A stretch of DNA of 64,000 nt, from assembly GCA_022826925.1 (NCBI GenBank), contig JAJDTX010000083.1:1-64000 (forward strand), written 5' to 3'. The first letter of the stretch is position 1. Every line of letters starts with the position of its first letter. The translations under genes were made by a program, and so were the position numbers. Of the stretch, positions 8,136 through 16,619 are shown in pieces. Source of the stretch: Bryobacterales bacterium (GTDB taxonomy: Bacteria > Acidobacteriota > Terriglobia > Bryobacterales > UBA6623). The notes below the pieces were generated by a model. It had not been told where the DNA came from. It was given only the letters and a program-made list of their open reading frames with translations, and did no database searches.

Positions 8136-9446
8136 TCACTGCGGCGCAGCCACGAGGATGCGAAGGTCGCGGACGTTGTTTCCCGTGGGCCCGGTCATGA
8201 TCAGGTCGTCGAGCTCCCGGAAGAAGCCGAAGGAATCGGACCGCCGCTCGAAGTCGGCCGGATCCAATCCTAGCGACCTCGCGCGCGGCACCGTGGACTC
8301 ATCTGCAATGGCACCGGCCGCCGGAGAATTGCCGTCGATGCCATCCGTTCCGGCGCTCAGGACAGTCGCCCGCAGCCCCCGTTCGGCGAGCTTGCGGGCA
8401 GCCCACAGCACGAACGCTTGATTACGCCCGCCGCTGCCGTCCCCCTTGACCGGGCTGCTGAGCTCCCCTCCGGTCGTCACCGCGACGGTCTTCCCGGGGT
8501 GGGCACGGGATAGGCGTTGCAAGCGGTCCAAGAGCGTATCAGCCGCGAGTTCGACGGGCTGGTCGTCGACGCTCAGATCACGCTCGAACGCCCAGCCCAA
8601 GCGCCGCACTTCGCTTTCGAGAGTCTCCAGCGCGGCGGCGTTGTCTAGCAAGCAGACCCACTGGCTTCGCGCAAACTCGGCCATGCCAGGCTTGGGTGTC
8701 TCAGCGAGAGTCCGTGTGTCAAAGAAGCGTCGAATCGAAACGGGCAGCCTGGCAACGATGCCAAGCTCCTCGGCCGTCCGGTAAGCGTCCTCGCAGGTGG
8801 AGGCATCCGGCATGGTCGGGCCGGAAGCGACGGACGAGGGCTCATCGGGCGGCACGTCAGAAACGTACAGCGTCATCTGCCTGGCCGGGTGCGCAGCCTG
8901 GGCCAAGCGTCCGCCTTTGATGCGCGAGAGGTGCTTGCGCAGGATATTGATCTGGACAATGTTGGCCCCGCAGGTGACGAGGACCTCGTAGAACGCCTGC
9001 ATGTCGGCCAGCGACACCGATGGATCGAGCGGGGCCTCGCAAATCGCGGATCCTCCGCCCGACAAGAGGCAAACGAAGAGATCGTCGGCACCCAGGCCGG
9101 CAACTTGATCCAGCAAGAATCGGGCGGACTCGTCGCTTGCTCGGTTGGGATAAGGGTGCCCTCCCACAAACTCCTTGGCGCCCCGCAGCGGTGGGGCTGA
9201 CGCCGCCGGCGCCACCACCGCTGCAGCCGTTCTGTCGTCCGGCAGCAGCGGGAGCAACGCCCCGCACATCGGGTGCGCGGCCTTGCCGACACCCGCCACG
9301 AAGATTCGCCTCGCTTGTCCAAGATCGACCTCGCTGCCAAGGGCGGTCAGCGCTTGCCCGCGTCGCGCGACGCCGGCAGACATGACATTGGCCAGGGAAG
9401 CCCGATCCAATGTCTTGAGGAACAGGCGCAGCAGGCTCTGCTTCAT
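8136..9446 (-). CDS. Glycerate 2-kinase (MOFRL / DUF4147 family)
   Basis: The 436-residue enzyme has the N-terminal DUF4147 domain (FVAGVGKAAHPM, then LLSGGGSAICEAPL) and the C-terminal MOFRL domain (VTTGGELSSPVKGDGSGG and AGTDGIDGNSPAAGA). Such enzymes phosphorylate D-glycerate to 2-phosphoglycerate in the cytosol. Length matches the class II glycerate kinases (GckA/TtuD type, about 420-440 residues). The start lies 11 nt after the stop of the dehydrogenase gene upstream, so both are one transcription unit. With the divergent reductase at 10511 it makes a short glyoxylate/hydroxypyruvate-to-glycolysis route. Confidence 0.9.
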   Translation of the reverse strand: MKQSLLRLFLKTLDRASLANVMSAGVARRGQALTALGSEVDLGQARRIFVAGVGKAAHPMCGALLPLLPDDRTAAAVVAPAASAPPLRGAKEFVGGHPYPNRASDESARFLLDQVAGLGADDLFVCLLSGGGSAICEAPLDPSVSLADMQAFYEVLVTCGANIVQINILRKHLSRIKGGRLAQAAHPARQMTLYVSDVPPDEPSSVASGPTMPDASTCEDAYRTAEELGIVARLPVSIRRFFDTRTLAETPKPGMAEFARSQWVCLLDNAAALETLESEVRRLGWAFERDLSVDDQPVELAADTLLDRLQRLSRAHPGKTVAVTTGGELSSPVKGDGSGGRNQAFVLWAARKLAERGLRATVLSAGTDGIDGNSPAAGAIADESTVPRARSLGLDPADFERRSDSFGFFRELDDLIMTGPTGNNVRDLRILVAAPQ

Positions 9447-9457
9447 GGCAGGTCGAA

Positions 9458-10432
9458 TCAGTCCAGCACTTCAGGATTGACGATATTGGGCGGGCGTTCA
9501 CCGGCCAGGCCCGCCAGCACGTTCTCGGCGGCCATCACGCACATTCGCCTGCGGGTGGCCACCGTGGCACTGGCAATGTGGGGCACGAGGAGCGCGTTCT
9601 CGCACGCCAGCAGTTTCGGGTGGATTTTGGGTTCTCTCTCGAACACATCCAAACCGGCCGCCGCGATCGTTCCCGCTTGCAAGGCATCGGCCAGCGCCGC
9701 TTCGTCTACCACCGGCCCACGCGAGGTGTTGACCAGCACGGATGTCGGCTTCATGGCCCGCAGCTCGGCGGCGCCGACCAAGTGCCGGGTCTCGGCCGTT
9801 AACGCACAATGCAGGGTTACGAAGTCTGCCTGCGCCAAGACCTCTTCTTTTTTGGCGAATTCGATGCCCAGTTCTCGCTCGGCATCATCGCTGAGGCGAA
9901 ACGGGTCGTGGTACAGCACCCGCATGTTAAACCCGCGCCCGCGGCGCGCCACGGCCTGGCCGATGCGCCCCATGCCGAAGATTCCCAAAGTTGCACCCCA
10001 CACGTCCCAACCCGTGAGCAGGTCGATGCGCCACCCTGTATAGCGGCCCGCCCGCAAGTAGCGCTCCGACTCCCCGATCCGCCTGCCCGCCCCCAAGATC
10101 AGCGCGAAGGCCAGGTCGGCGGTCGTGTCGGTGAGCACGCCGGGCGTGTTGGTCACGATCACCCCGCGCTCGGTTGCAGCGGGAACGTCGATGTTGTCAA
10201 AGCCCACGGCGATGTTGGACACGACCCTCACGTCGGGAACCGCATCGAGCAAGGGTGCGTCGATACGGTCGGTAAGTTGGCAGATCGCCCCTTGCTTGCC
10301 GCCCAGCCGAGCCCGCAATTGCGCGCCGGAAAGGCTCTCGTCCGAGTCGTTGTAGTCGACTGCGACGCGCCCCGCCAAGTGGTCAATGGCCTCCCGGTAG
10401 ACGTGCTTGCTGACGAGCACTGAACGCAGCAC
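9458..10432 (-). CDS. D-2-hydroxyacid dehydrogenase (glyoxylate/hydroxypyruvate reductase type)
   Basis: The 324-residue NAD(P)-dependent enzyme carries the nucleotide-binding GIFGMGRIGQAVARR, the catalytic Arg in VNTSRGPVVDE, the Glu in LDVFEREP and the His in LLVPHIASAT. The substrate region VVSNIAVGFDNIDV fits glyoxylate or hydroxypyruvate reductases (GyaR/GhrB type). An open frame extends to 11461, but that part is the antisense of the divergent reductase gene. The GTG at 10432 (or 10420) gives the usual length. It probably yields D-glycerate for the kinase downstream. The exact substrate is inferred. Confidence 0.88.
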   Translation of the reverse strand: MLRSVLVSKHVYREAIDHLAGRVAVDYNDSDESLSGAQLRARLGGKQGAICQLTDRIDAPLLDAVPDVRVVSNIAVGFDNIDVPAATERGVIVTNTPGVLTDTTADLAFALILGAGRRIGESERYLRAGRYTGWRIDLLTGWDVWGATLGIFGMGRIGQAVARRGRGFNMRVLYHDPFRLSDDAERELGIEFAKKEEVLAQADFVTLHCALTAETRHLVGAAELRAMKPTSVLVNTSRGPVVDEAALADALQAGTIAAAGLDVFEREPKIHPKLLACENALLVPHIASATVATRRRMCVMAAENVLAGLAGERPPNIVNPEVLD

Positions 10433-10498
10433 GGTTGGGTATTCTCGCACAGGCTCGCGGCGCACTGGACCGGATCCGGGGAGCCCTGCCCCGTCCGA

Positions 10499-10504
10499 TA
10501 CAAT
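10499..10504 (+). promoter_or_regulatory. -10 hexamer TACAAT next to the start of the reductase gene
   Basis: TACAAT is followed by six bases (ctcaat) and the ATG at 10511. No Shine-Dalgarno fits in this space, so a leaderless mRNA is likely. The divergent dehydrogenase starts only 78 nt away. Confidence 0.4.
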
Positions 10505-10510
10505 CTCAAT

Positions 10511-11404
10511 ATGGCGAAACTCGGTTTTCTCGGACTCGGACTCATGGGCAAGCCCATGGCAGAGCATCTCCTGGCTGGTGGCCACGAAGTTGCGCTGTGG
10601 AGCCACACGAGCTCGAAGGCGAAGGATCTGGCGAACTCGCACGATGGCGGACACTTTTGCGAGACACCGGCACAAGTCGGCGCGTTCGCCGACTGCATCT
10701 TTCTGTGCGTCGGGGACTCGGCGATGTCCGAGGAAGTGCTCACCAGCGAGGATGGCGTGCTGTCGGGAGTGAGCTCGAAAACCGTGGTCGCGGACTGCTC
10801 GACGATCGGACCGAGCACGGCGCGGCGTATCGCCGCCAAGTTCGAGGCGGAGGGCTGCCACTACCTCGACAGCCCCTGCACGGGCTCCACGCCGGGCGCG
10901 ACCAGCGGCACGCTGACCTTCATGATCGGCGGCGACGAGGAAGTCTTCGAGAGCGTGCGGCCCTACTTCGAATGCATGGGCAAGAACCTCTACTACTGCG
11001 GCGGGCAGGGCATGGGACTGCACGCCAAGCTGTCCCAGAATCTGGTGCTCGCCAACACCCTGCAGGGCTTCGTCGAAGGCATGGTGCTCTCCACCAAGGC
11101 GGGGGTGCCGCCCGATCTGATGTTCGAGATCCTCGACAACTCGGCCGCCAAGTCCGGGCTCATCGCCTTCAAGGCGCCGGCCGTGTTCGGCCGGAACTTC
11201 GACGCCGCCTTCCCGCTGAAGTGGATGCGGAAGGACATCAGCCTGATGCTCGAATCCGGCCGCGAACTCGGCGTGCCGCTGCCATCGACCAGCCTGGTTC
11301 ACGAACTCTTCAGCGCCGGCGTGGCCCAAGGCCACGGCGACGAGGACATCATCGCCGCCTTCAAGATGTTCGAAGAGCTGGCCGGGGTGGTGGTCGAACC
11401 CTGA
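10511..11404 (+). CDS. Tartronate semialdehyde reductase / 3-hydroxyisobutyrate dehydrogenase family enzyme
   Basis: The 297-residue beta-hydroxyacid dehydrogenase starts with the Rossmann motif GFLGLGLMGKPMAEHL. The substrate-binding block is DSPCTGSTPGATSGTL and the catalytic Lys lies in GLHAKLSQN. It reduces 2-hydroxy-3-oxopropionate or a related beta-hydroxyacid with NAD(P)H. Its place beside glycerate kinase and a hydroxypyruvate-reductase-like gene favours tartronate semialdehyde over 3-hydroxyisobutyrate, but an mmsA gene at 58.4 kb keeps the valine route open. The start has a -10-like TACAAT 6 nt upstream and no ribosome site. Confidence 0.85.
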   Translation: MAKLGFLGLGLMGKPMAEHLLAGGHEVALWSHTSSKAKDLANSHDGGHFCETPAQVGAFADCIFLCVGDSAMSEEVLTSEDGVLSGVSSKTVVADCSTIGPSTARRIAAKFEAEGCHYLDSPCTGSTPGATSGTLTFMIGGDEEVFESVRPYFECMGKNLYYCGGQGMGLHAKLSQNLVLANTLQGFVEGMVLSTKAGVPPDLMFEILDNSAAKSGLIAFKAPAVFGRNFDAAFPLKWMRKDISLMLESGRELGVPLPSTSLVHELFSAGVAQGHGDEDIIAAFKMFEELAGVVVEP

Positions 11405-11423
11405 CCGCGCGGGCGGGCTGCGG

Positions 11424-12737
11424 CTATTCGGAACCGAACACCCGCTCGAAGATCGCGTCAACGTTGCGCAGCTGCCGCTGCAGCGAGAACGCCCGCTCGT
11501 ACTCCTCCGGCCCTAACACGGCGCTGATGTCGGGGTCGGCTTCGACCATCTCCCGAAAACTGCCATCCTCCTCCCAAGCGCGCAGAGCGTTGCGCTGCAC
11601 CCAGCGGTAGGCCTTCTCGCGCAGCACGCCCTGGGCGGAAAGTTCCAGCAGCAACTGGCCCGAATACACCAGCCCGCCGTTGGACTCCAAGTTCTTGGCC
11701 ATCCGCTCCGGATACACCAGCAGCCTGCGCACGAGGTCGCAAGCCTTGGCCAGCATGTAATCCACCAGCGTGGTGGAATCCGCGAGGATCACGCGCTCCA
11801 CCGAGCTGTGGGAGATATCGCGCTCGTGCCACAGCGCCACGTTTTCAAAGGCGGCCACGGCATTGCCGCGCACGACGCGCGCCAGCCCGCTGAGCTGCTC
11901 CGAGGTGATCGGGTTCTTCTTGTGCGGCATGGCCGAGCTGCCCTTCTGCGTCTTGGAAAAGTACTCTTGCGCTTCTCTCACCTCGGTGCGCTGCAAGTGC
12001 CGCACCTCGACCGCGATCTTTTCGATGGTCGCGGCGATGTTCGCCAGTGCGGATACGAAATGCGCGTGCCGGTCACGCTGTATGACCTGCGTCGAGACTG
12101 CGGTTGCCTTCAGGCCGAGCTTGGCGCAAATGCGATCCTCGGCCTCGGGGCTGATGTGTGCCAGCGTGCCGACGGCGCCCGAGAGCTTGCCCACCCGCAT
12201 CTGCTCCCGGGCCGCGTCGAAACGCTCGATGTGGCGCCCGATCTCGCTGTACCAGTTGGCCAGCTTGAGACCGAACGTGGTCGGCTCGGCATGCACGCCG
12301 TGCGTGCGGCCGACCATCACCGTGTCTTTGAACTCGAACGCGCGGGCGCGCAAGATTCCGTGCAATTCGAGCAGCTGCTCGGCAATCAGTTCAGACGCCT
12401 GCTTGAGCAGCAACGCCTGGGCGGTGTCCACGACATCGTTTGAAGTCAGGCCGTAGTGCAGCCAGCGCGAGTGCTCCGCCACGCCGGCCGCCGCCATGGA
12501 CTCGGACACCGAAGTCAGGAACGCGATCACGTCATGACGCACGTCGGCCTCGATGGCGTCAATCCTCTCCACGTCGAACTCCGCGTGTTGCCGCAGGGCT
12601 TGGGACGCCTCGCGCGGCACTTCGCCGAGTTCCGCCAGCGACTCCGATGCCATCAACTCGACCTCGAGCCACTGCCGGTACTTGTTCTGATCCGACCAGA
12701 TGCGGCCTAGTTCGGGCCGCGTATAGCGAGCAATCAC
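11424..12737 (-). CDS. purB: Adenylosuccinate lyase
   Basis: The 437-residue product is a fumarase/aspartase-superfamily enzyme of purine synthesis, which releases fumarate from adenylosuccinate and SAICAR. The family signature KGSSAMPHKKNP is present, as are TSNDVVDTAQAL and VGRTHGVHAEPTTFG. The preferred start is the GTG at 12737, giving VIARYTRPELGRIWSDQ, which matches the beginning of B. subtilis-type PurB. The ATG at 12794 would add 19 atypical residues. An AGAAGG lies directly before the GTG. The gene ends 19 nt from the end of the convergent reductase gene. Confidence 0.95.
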   Translation of the reverse strand: MIARYTRPELGRIWSDQNKYRQWLEVELMASESLAELGEVPREASQALRQHAEFDVERIDAIEADVRHDVIAFLTSVSESMAAAGVAEHSRWLHYGLTSNDVVDTAQALLLKQASELIAEQLLELHGILRARAFEFKDTVMVGRTHGVHAEPTTFGLKLANWYSEIGRHIERFDAAREQMRVGKLSGAVGTLAHISPEAEDRICAKLGLKATAVSTQVIQRDRHAHFVSALANIAATIEKIAVEVRHLQRTEVREAQEYFSKTQKGSSAMPHKKNPITSEQLSGLARVVRGNAVAAFENVALWHERDISHSSVERVILADSTTLVDYMLAKACDLVRRLLVYPERMAKNLESNGGLVYSGQLLLELSAQGVLREKAYRWVQRNALRAWEEDGSFREMVEADPDISAVLGPEEYERAFSLQRQLRNVDAIFERVFGSE

Positions 12738-12847
12738 CCTTCTAGTTTCGCGCAGGGGCGGCCGTCTGCCGAAGCCGCCAAGGGTGCGCCACAATTCCGT
12801 GCGGCTTGTGCTGCAGCCCGCTTCTCCCAGTCGCGTTCAAGGTCGGA

Positions 12848-12877
12848 TTGACTTCCTCTTCTTCGGTATGGTACGGT
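12848..12877 (+). promoter_or_regulatory. Weak promoter candidate for the first receptor operon
   Basis: TTGACT (12848) and TACGGT (12872) are 18 nt apart in the 269-nt divergent region between purB and the receptor gene. The -10 is poor, so this is only a candidate. Nothing else is recognised in the gap. Confidence 0.25.
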
Positions 12878-13006
12878 TCCGGCACCCTGTGGGTTTGCCA
12901 AGTAACCTCTGTGGTATCGCATTGCCGCGCGGCCACGACGCCGAAGCGGAGCAGAGGTGAAGATGTTGCGGTCGCAATTCGCCAGGGTGGCAGGAGGCCC
13001 CGTTCC

Positions 13007-16000
13007 ATGAAGCTCAGGAATTCCATCCCTTTGTTGGTGCTGTCACTGACTCTAGTAGCCGGTGCCGCCGCGCAGTTCCTTCTCCGCGGGACGATCGGCG
13101 GGCTGGTGACCGACATCACCGGTGCCGTGATCGTCAACGCGACCGTTACGCTGACCGACTTGGAGCGCAACCAGTCCACGGTCGCGCAGACCAACGATGG
13201 CGGCCTGTTCTCGTTTCCCAACTTGGTGGCGGGCAATTACCAAGTCTCCGTCGAGCAGGAAGGCTTTAAGACAGGCGTGTCGGATATCGTCGTCATCACG
13301 ACCAATGACAATGTCCGAGTCGACATCGCCATGGAGATCGGCGACGTTACCGAAACCGTCGAGGTGACGACTGCAGCTCCGCTGATCCAAACCGAGCAGA
13401 CCGTCGTGGGGCAGGTAGTGGACGAGACCATGGTGGAGGCGCTTCCGGCGCTGGGCCGCAATTTCCTGGCCTTCTCGACGCTTGCGCCGAACGTGAGCTC
13501 GTTCCCCAGAACAGGCGCGGCGAACGCCACTTGGTCTGTTGGTTCGCATCACACGGTCGGGGGAATCGCGGTCCAGGTAGGCGGGGGCGGCGACAACGGC
13601 CTCTATATGAACGGCGTCAACATCAACGACTCGTGGCTGGGCGGGACGCAATACTCCCCCTCCATGGAGAACGTGCAAGAAGTCAAGGTTGACACCGCGA
13701 ATTTCTCCGCTGCCAGCGGTCGGGACATTTCAATGACGAGTGTCATGACGAAAGCCGGCACCAACGAATTCCACGGCGGCCTCTTCAACTACCTCCAGAA
13801 CGAGGCCTTGAATGCTTGGAATCCGTTTATCAAGGCCGAGTCGGAAGCGGGCCAGAGGCAGGACAAGCTCCAGCGCAACCAGTTCGGCGGCAACCTTGGG
13901 GGCCCAGTAGTGCGCAACAGGGCGTTCTTCTTCTTCGGCTACGAAGGCATGGACAACAACAGTGGCAGCGTGGATTCAGGCTCGTTCGGCGGCAGCAATC
14001 TATTCCGCGTCCCCACCGCCGAAGAGCGGCAGGGAGACTACAGCGGATTGGTGAACCGCTTCCCGGGCGATCCGAACGTGCTTCTGTACAACCCATTCAC
14101 CACGCGGTTCGACGCGGATGGCAACAGCATCAGGGATCGCGTCGTGAACAACGACCTCCGCACGACGGGCATGATCAACACCACCGCCCTCGCGCAGATC
14201 AACGACATCTACCCGACGTCGAACGGATTCGTCAATCCCAACAACCCCGACGATTTGCGCAACCACAGGGTCATCTCGAAGCGGACCAACTTCAACTGGC
14301 GCATCGACAGCCGCTTCGACTATCGGATCACGGACAACGACAACGTGTATGTCTCCTACTCCAGATCTCTCGGTCTGGACGACAACCGCGGCGGCCTGTT
14401 CCCGGACCTTGACCGGAATGTGGAAGACTCCTCGTACGTCATCTCGGTCAGCTACGCCCGCGTGTTCACGCCGACGCTGACCAACGACTTCACCTTCGGG
14501 TTTACCCGGCCCAATCTCAACAGCGTTGACCAGGGCACGATGGACAAGCTGGCGCAGACCGACACGCCGCGGAATCGCCACTTCCAGAATCTGGGCGACC
14601 CCAACGAAGTCGGGTTCGGCATGCACAGCATCAGCGTTGGAGGGTATTCGGGCCATGGTATTGGCGGGGCGACGATCTTCGACAATCCTGGGCTCCAATT
14701 CGGCAACAACGCCAGCTGGGTGCGCGGAAGCCACTCGACCAAGTTCGGGTTTAACTACGTCAACAAGGGCGAGAGGGTTCTCAGCGCCGGCGGTCGCAAT
14801 GTCAGGTTCGACCAGACATTCACGCGGTCCGGCAGCGTGGACAGCTCGCTGGGAGGCGATGGGATGGCCTCTTGGATGCTGGGCCTGCCGACGAGCATGA
14901 CCAGAACGAACACCTTCGGCGGCGAGCAGCCTTGGAGAACGGCTTGGAACGATGTCTGGGGATTCTATTTCGAAGACAAGTGGCAGGTCAATCCCAAGCT
15001 CACGATCAACCTCGGGCTGCGCTACGACATGATCATCCCTACCTACTCGCCGAGCGATTACTGTTGCGCCCTGCTCGACAGGAACTACCCGGACTGGCAG
15101 TTGGTCGTGCCCGGCCGAGCCGACGGCTACCCGAGAAAGGCGTTGTCGTCGGACAAGAACAACTTCGGTCCGCGGCTGGGCCTGGCCTATCGGTTCCAGC
15201 CCGATCTGGTGGTGCGGGCAAGCTATGGCATCTTCTACCAAGGGGGCATTAGCGAGATCCGGGCACGAACCACTTCGAACGTGCCTTCCGCGGGAGGCGA
15301 GAGAGTGAGCAACGCTGCGCTCGGGATTCACGACGACCAGCCCAACTTGACTTTCAGCGAAATCTTCCCTCAGGGGCGCGACTTGGTCTTGGGCGATTTC
15401 CCGGTGAGCACCGGCCCAGGCACCGGATACTACCAGTTCCCGTGGAGCTGCACGGGCGAGTGCCACATGGTTGACCAGGAGTCCCAGGTTGACCCGTATT
15501 ACCAGCGGTGGATGATCGACATTCAAAAGAGCATCGGCCAAGATCTCGTGTTGTCGCTGGCATACCAAGGGGCTCGCGGCACCAAGCTGCCCTACCGGGA
15601 GGCGATCAACGCCCCGCCCTACCGCCTCGGATGGCCAGACGATGCGGAGTACATCGACCAGTTCCGCCCGAATTCGAGCGGACGGTTTCGCGACATCCGG
15701 ATGATTCGGCACGGCAACAACTCCTTTTACAACGCGGGCACCATCAAGCTCGAAAGACGCTTCAACCGAGGCCTGCAGTTCACCACCCACTACACGTGGT
15801 CCAAGACGATTACGGACCCGATCCTGTTTGGGGCCGAGTACTTGGAGACGTGGCGCACTGCGGCGCACAACCTGCAATGGGACTATCACCGCTACTTGGG
15901 GCGCGGCGAGGCTGAGTACTCGCACCCGCATCGCTGGATCGCGGCGGTTGTTTGGCAGCCTGAGTGGGGCAAGAGCCTGCCCGCCATACCCAAGGCGCTG

Positions 16001-16450
16001 TTGCACGGATGGAACACGAGCGTGATTACCACCTTCGAGTCTGGCAATGCTTGGACCGTCTTCAATCGTCAGAGTTCGGCTCGTGACCGTGAGGCGGACA
16101 TGCCGAATCGAACGGGCGACCCGAACTTGTCTCGCGGGTCCCGCACGCCGAGTGCCTTCTTCGACACCAGCGTGTTTTCCGACCCAGGCATCGATAACAA
16201 GGGCAATTCCGGCCCGGGCACCGTCCGTGGGCCCGGTCAGAACAACTGGAACGTCAACACTGCGAAGGTCTTCAGCCTGACGGAGAGGATCAATCTCGAG
16301 TTCCGGGCTGAGATGTATAACTTCTTCAACCACACCCAGTACAAGGACATCAACACGTCCTTCTCGACGTTCACTGGCACCAACTTCGGCTGGATCACTT
16401 CGGCGCGCGACGGCAGGTTCATACAGTTCGGCCTCAGGCTGACCTTCTGA
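13007..16450 (+). CDS. Oar-like TonB-dependent outer-membrane receptor with carboxypeptidase-regulatory domain
   Basis: The 1147-residue protein begins with a signal peptide (IPLLVLSLTLVAGAAAQ), followed by a CarboxypepD_reg/Cna-B-like domain at about residues 25-110 (LRGTIGGLVTDITGAVIVNA, then GLFSFPNLVAGNYQVSVEQ). A plug-like region follows (VQEVKVDTANFSAASGRD) and a long beta-barrel ends in the terminal Phe expected for outer-membrane proteins (FGLRLTF). Such receptors are abundant in Acidobacteriota and take up or bind large ligands. A perfect AGGAGG at 12992-12997, 9 nt before the ATG, fixes the start. Length is within the usual 1000-1200 residues. It precedes the DUF1553/DUF1501 genes and may serve them. 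Confidence 0.92.
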   Translation: MKLRNSIPLLVLSLTLVAGAAAQFLLRGTIGGLVTDITGAVIVNATVTLTDLERNQSTVAQTNDGGLFSFPNLVAGNYQVSVEQEGFKTGVSDIVVITTNDNVRVDIAMEIGDVTETVEVTTAAPLIQTEQTVVGQVVDETMVEALPALGRNFLAFSTLAPNVSSFPRTGAANATWSVGSHHTVGGIAVQVGGGGDNGLYMNGVNINDSWLGGTQYSPSMENVQEVKVDTANFSAASGRDISMTSVMTKAGTNEFHGGLFNYLQNEALNAWNPFIKAESEAGQRQDKLQRNQFGGNLGGPVVRNRAFFFFGYEGMDNNSGSVDSGSFGGSNLFRVPTAEERQGDYSGLVNRFPGDPNVLLYNPFTTRFDADGNSIRDRVVNNDLRTTGMINTTALAQINDIYPTSNGFVNPNNPDDLRNHRVISKRTNFNWRIDSRFDYRITDNDNVYVSYSRSLGLDDNRGGLFPDLDRNVEDSSYVISVSYARVFTPTLTNDFTFGFTRPNLNSVDQGTMDKLAQTDTPRNRHFQNLGDPNEVGFGMHSISVGGYSGHGIGGATIFDNPGLQFGNNASWVRGSHSTKFGFNYVNKGERVLSAGGRNVRFDQTFTRSGSVDSSLGGDGMASWMLGLPTSMTRTNTFGGEQPWRTAWNDVWGFYFEDKWQVNPKLTINLGLRYDMIIPTYSPSDYCCALLDRNYPDWQLVVPGRADGYPRKALSSDKNNFGPRLGLAYRFQPDLVVRASYGIFYQGGISEIRARTTSNVPSAGGERVSNAALGIHDDQPNLTFSEIFPQGRDLVLGDFPVSTGPGTGYYQFPWSCTGECHMVDQESQVDPYYQRWMIDIQKSIGQDLVLSLAYQGARGTKLPYREAINAPPYRLGWPDDAEYIDQFRPNSSGRFRDIRMIRHGNNSFYNAGTIKLERRFNRGLQFTTHYTWSKTITDPILFGAEYLETWRTAAHNLQWDYHRYLGRGEAEYSHPHRWIAAVVWQPEWGKSLPAIPKALLHGWNTSVITTFESGNAWTVFNRQSSARDREADMPNRTGDPNLSRGSRTPSAFFDTSVFSDPGIDNKGNSGPGTVRGPGQNNWNVNTAKVFSLTERINLEFRAEMYNFFNHTQYKDINTSFSTFTGTNFGWITSARDGRFIQFGLRLTF

Positions 16451-16460
16451 CCGAAGATCT

Positions 16461-16501
16461 CGCGGCCGCATCCTGACGCCTGTCGTCGGGACGCGGCCGC
16501 G
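16461..16501 (+). terminator. Strong hairpin after the first receptor gene
   Basis: The arms CGCGGCCGCATCC and GGACGCGGCCGCG pair over 13 positions with one mismatch and a 15-nt loop, starting 11 nt after the stop codon. No T-tract follows. It probably ends or attenuates transcription before the DUF1553 gene. Confidence 0.55.
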
Positions 16502-16619
16502 CCCGAGGCGCGCGAGCAGCTTGGATAGCTTGGGACGCGGCCGGAAATCCGCCGCGTCGCGCTTGCAAATGCAACGGTCGAAACATAGACTGGGAGCGGG
16601 CAGGAAATCCGCGCATCCG

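Noticed and set aside
7132-8421. A 429-codon plus-strand frame opposite the second sulfatase.
   Set aside because: It spans two unrelated minus-strand genes and their gap, and has no recognisable domain.
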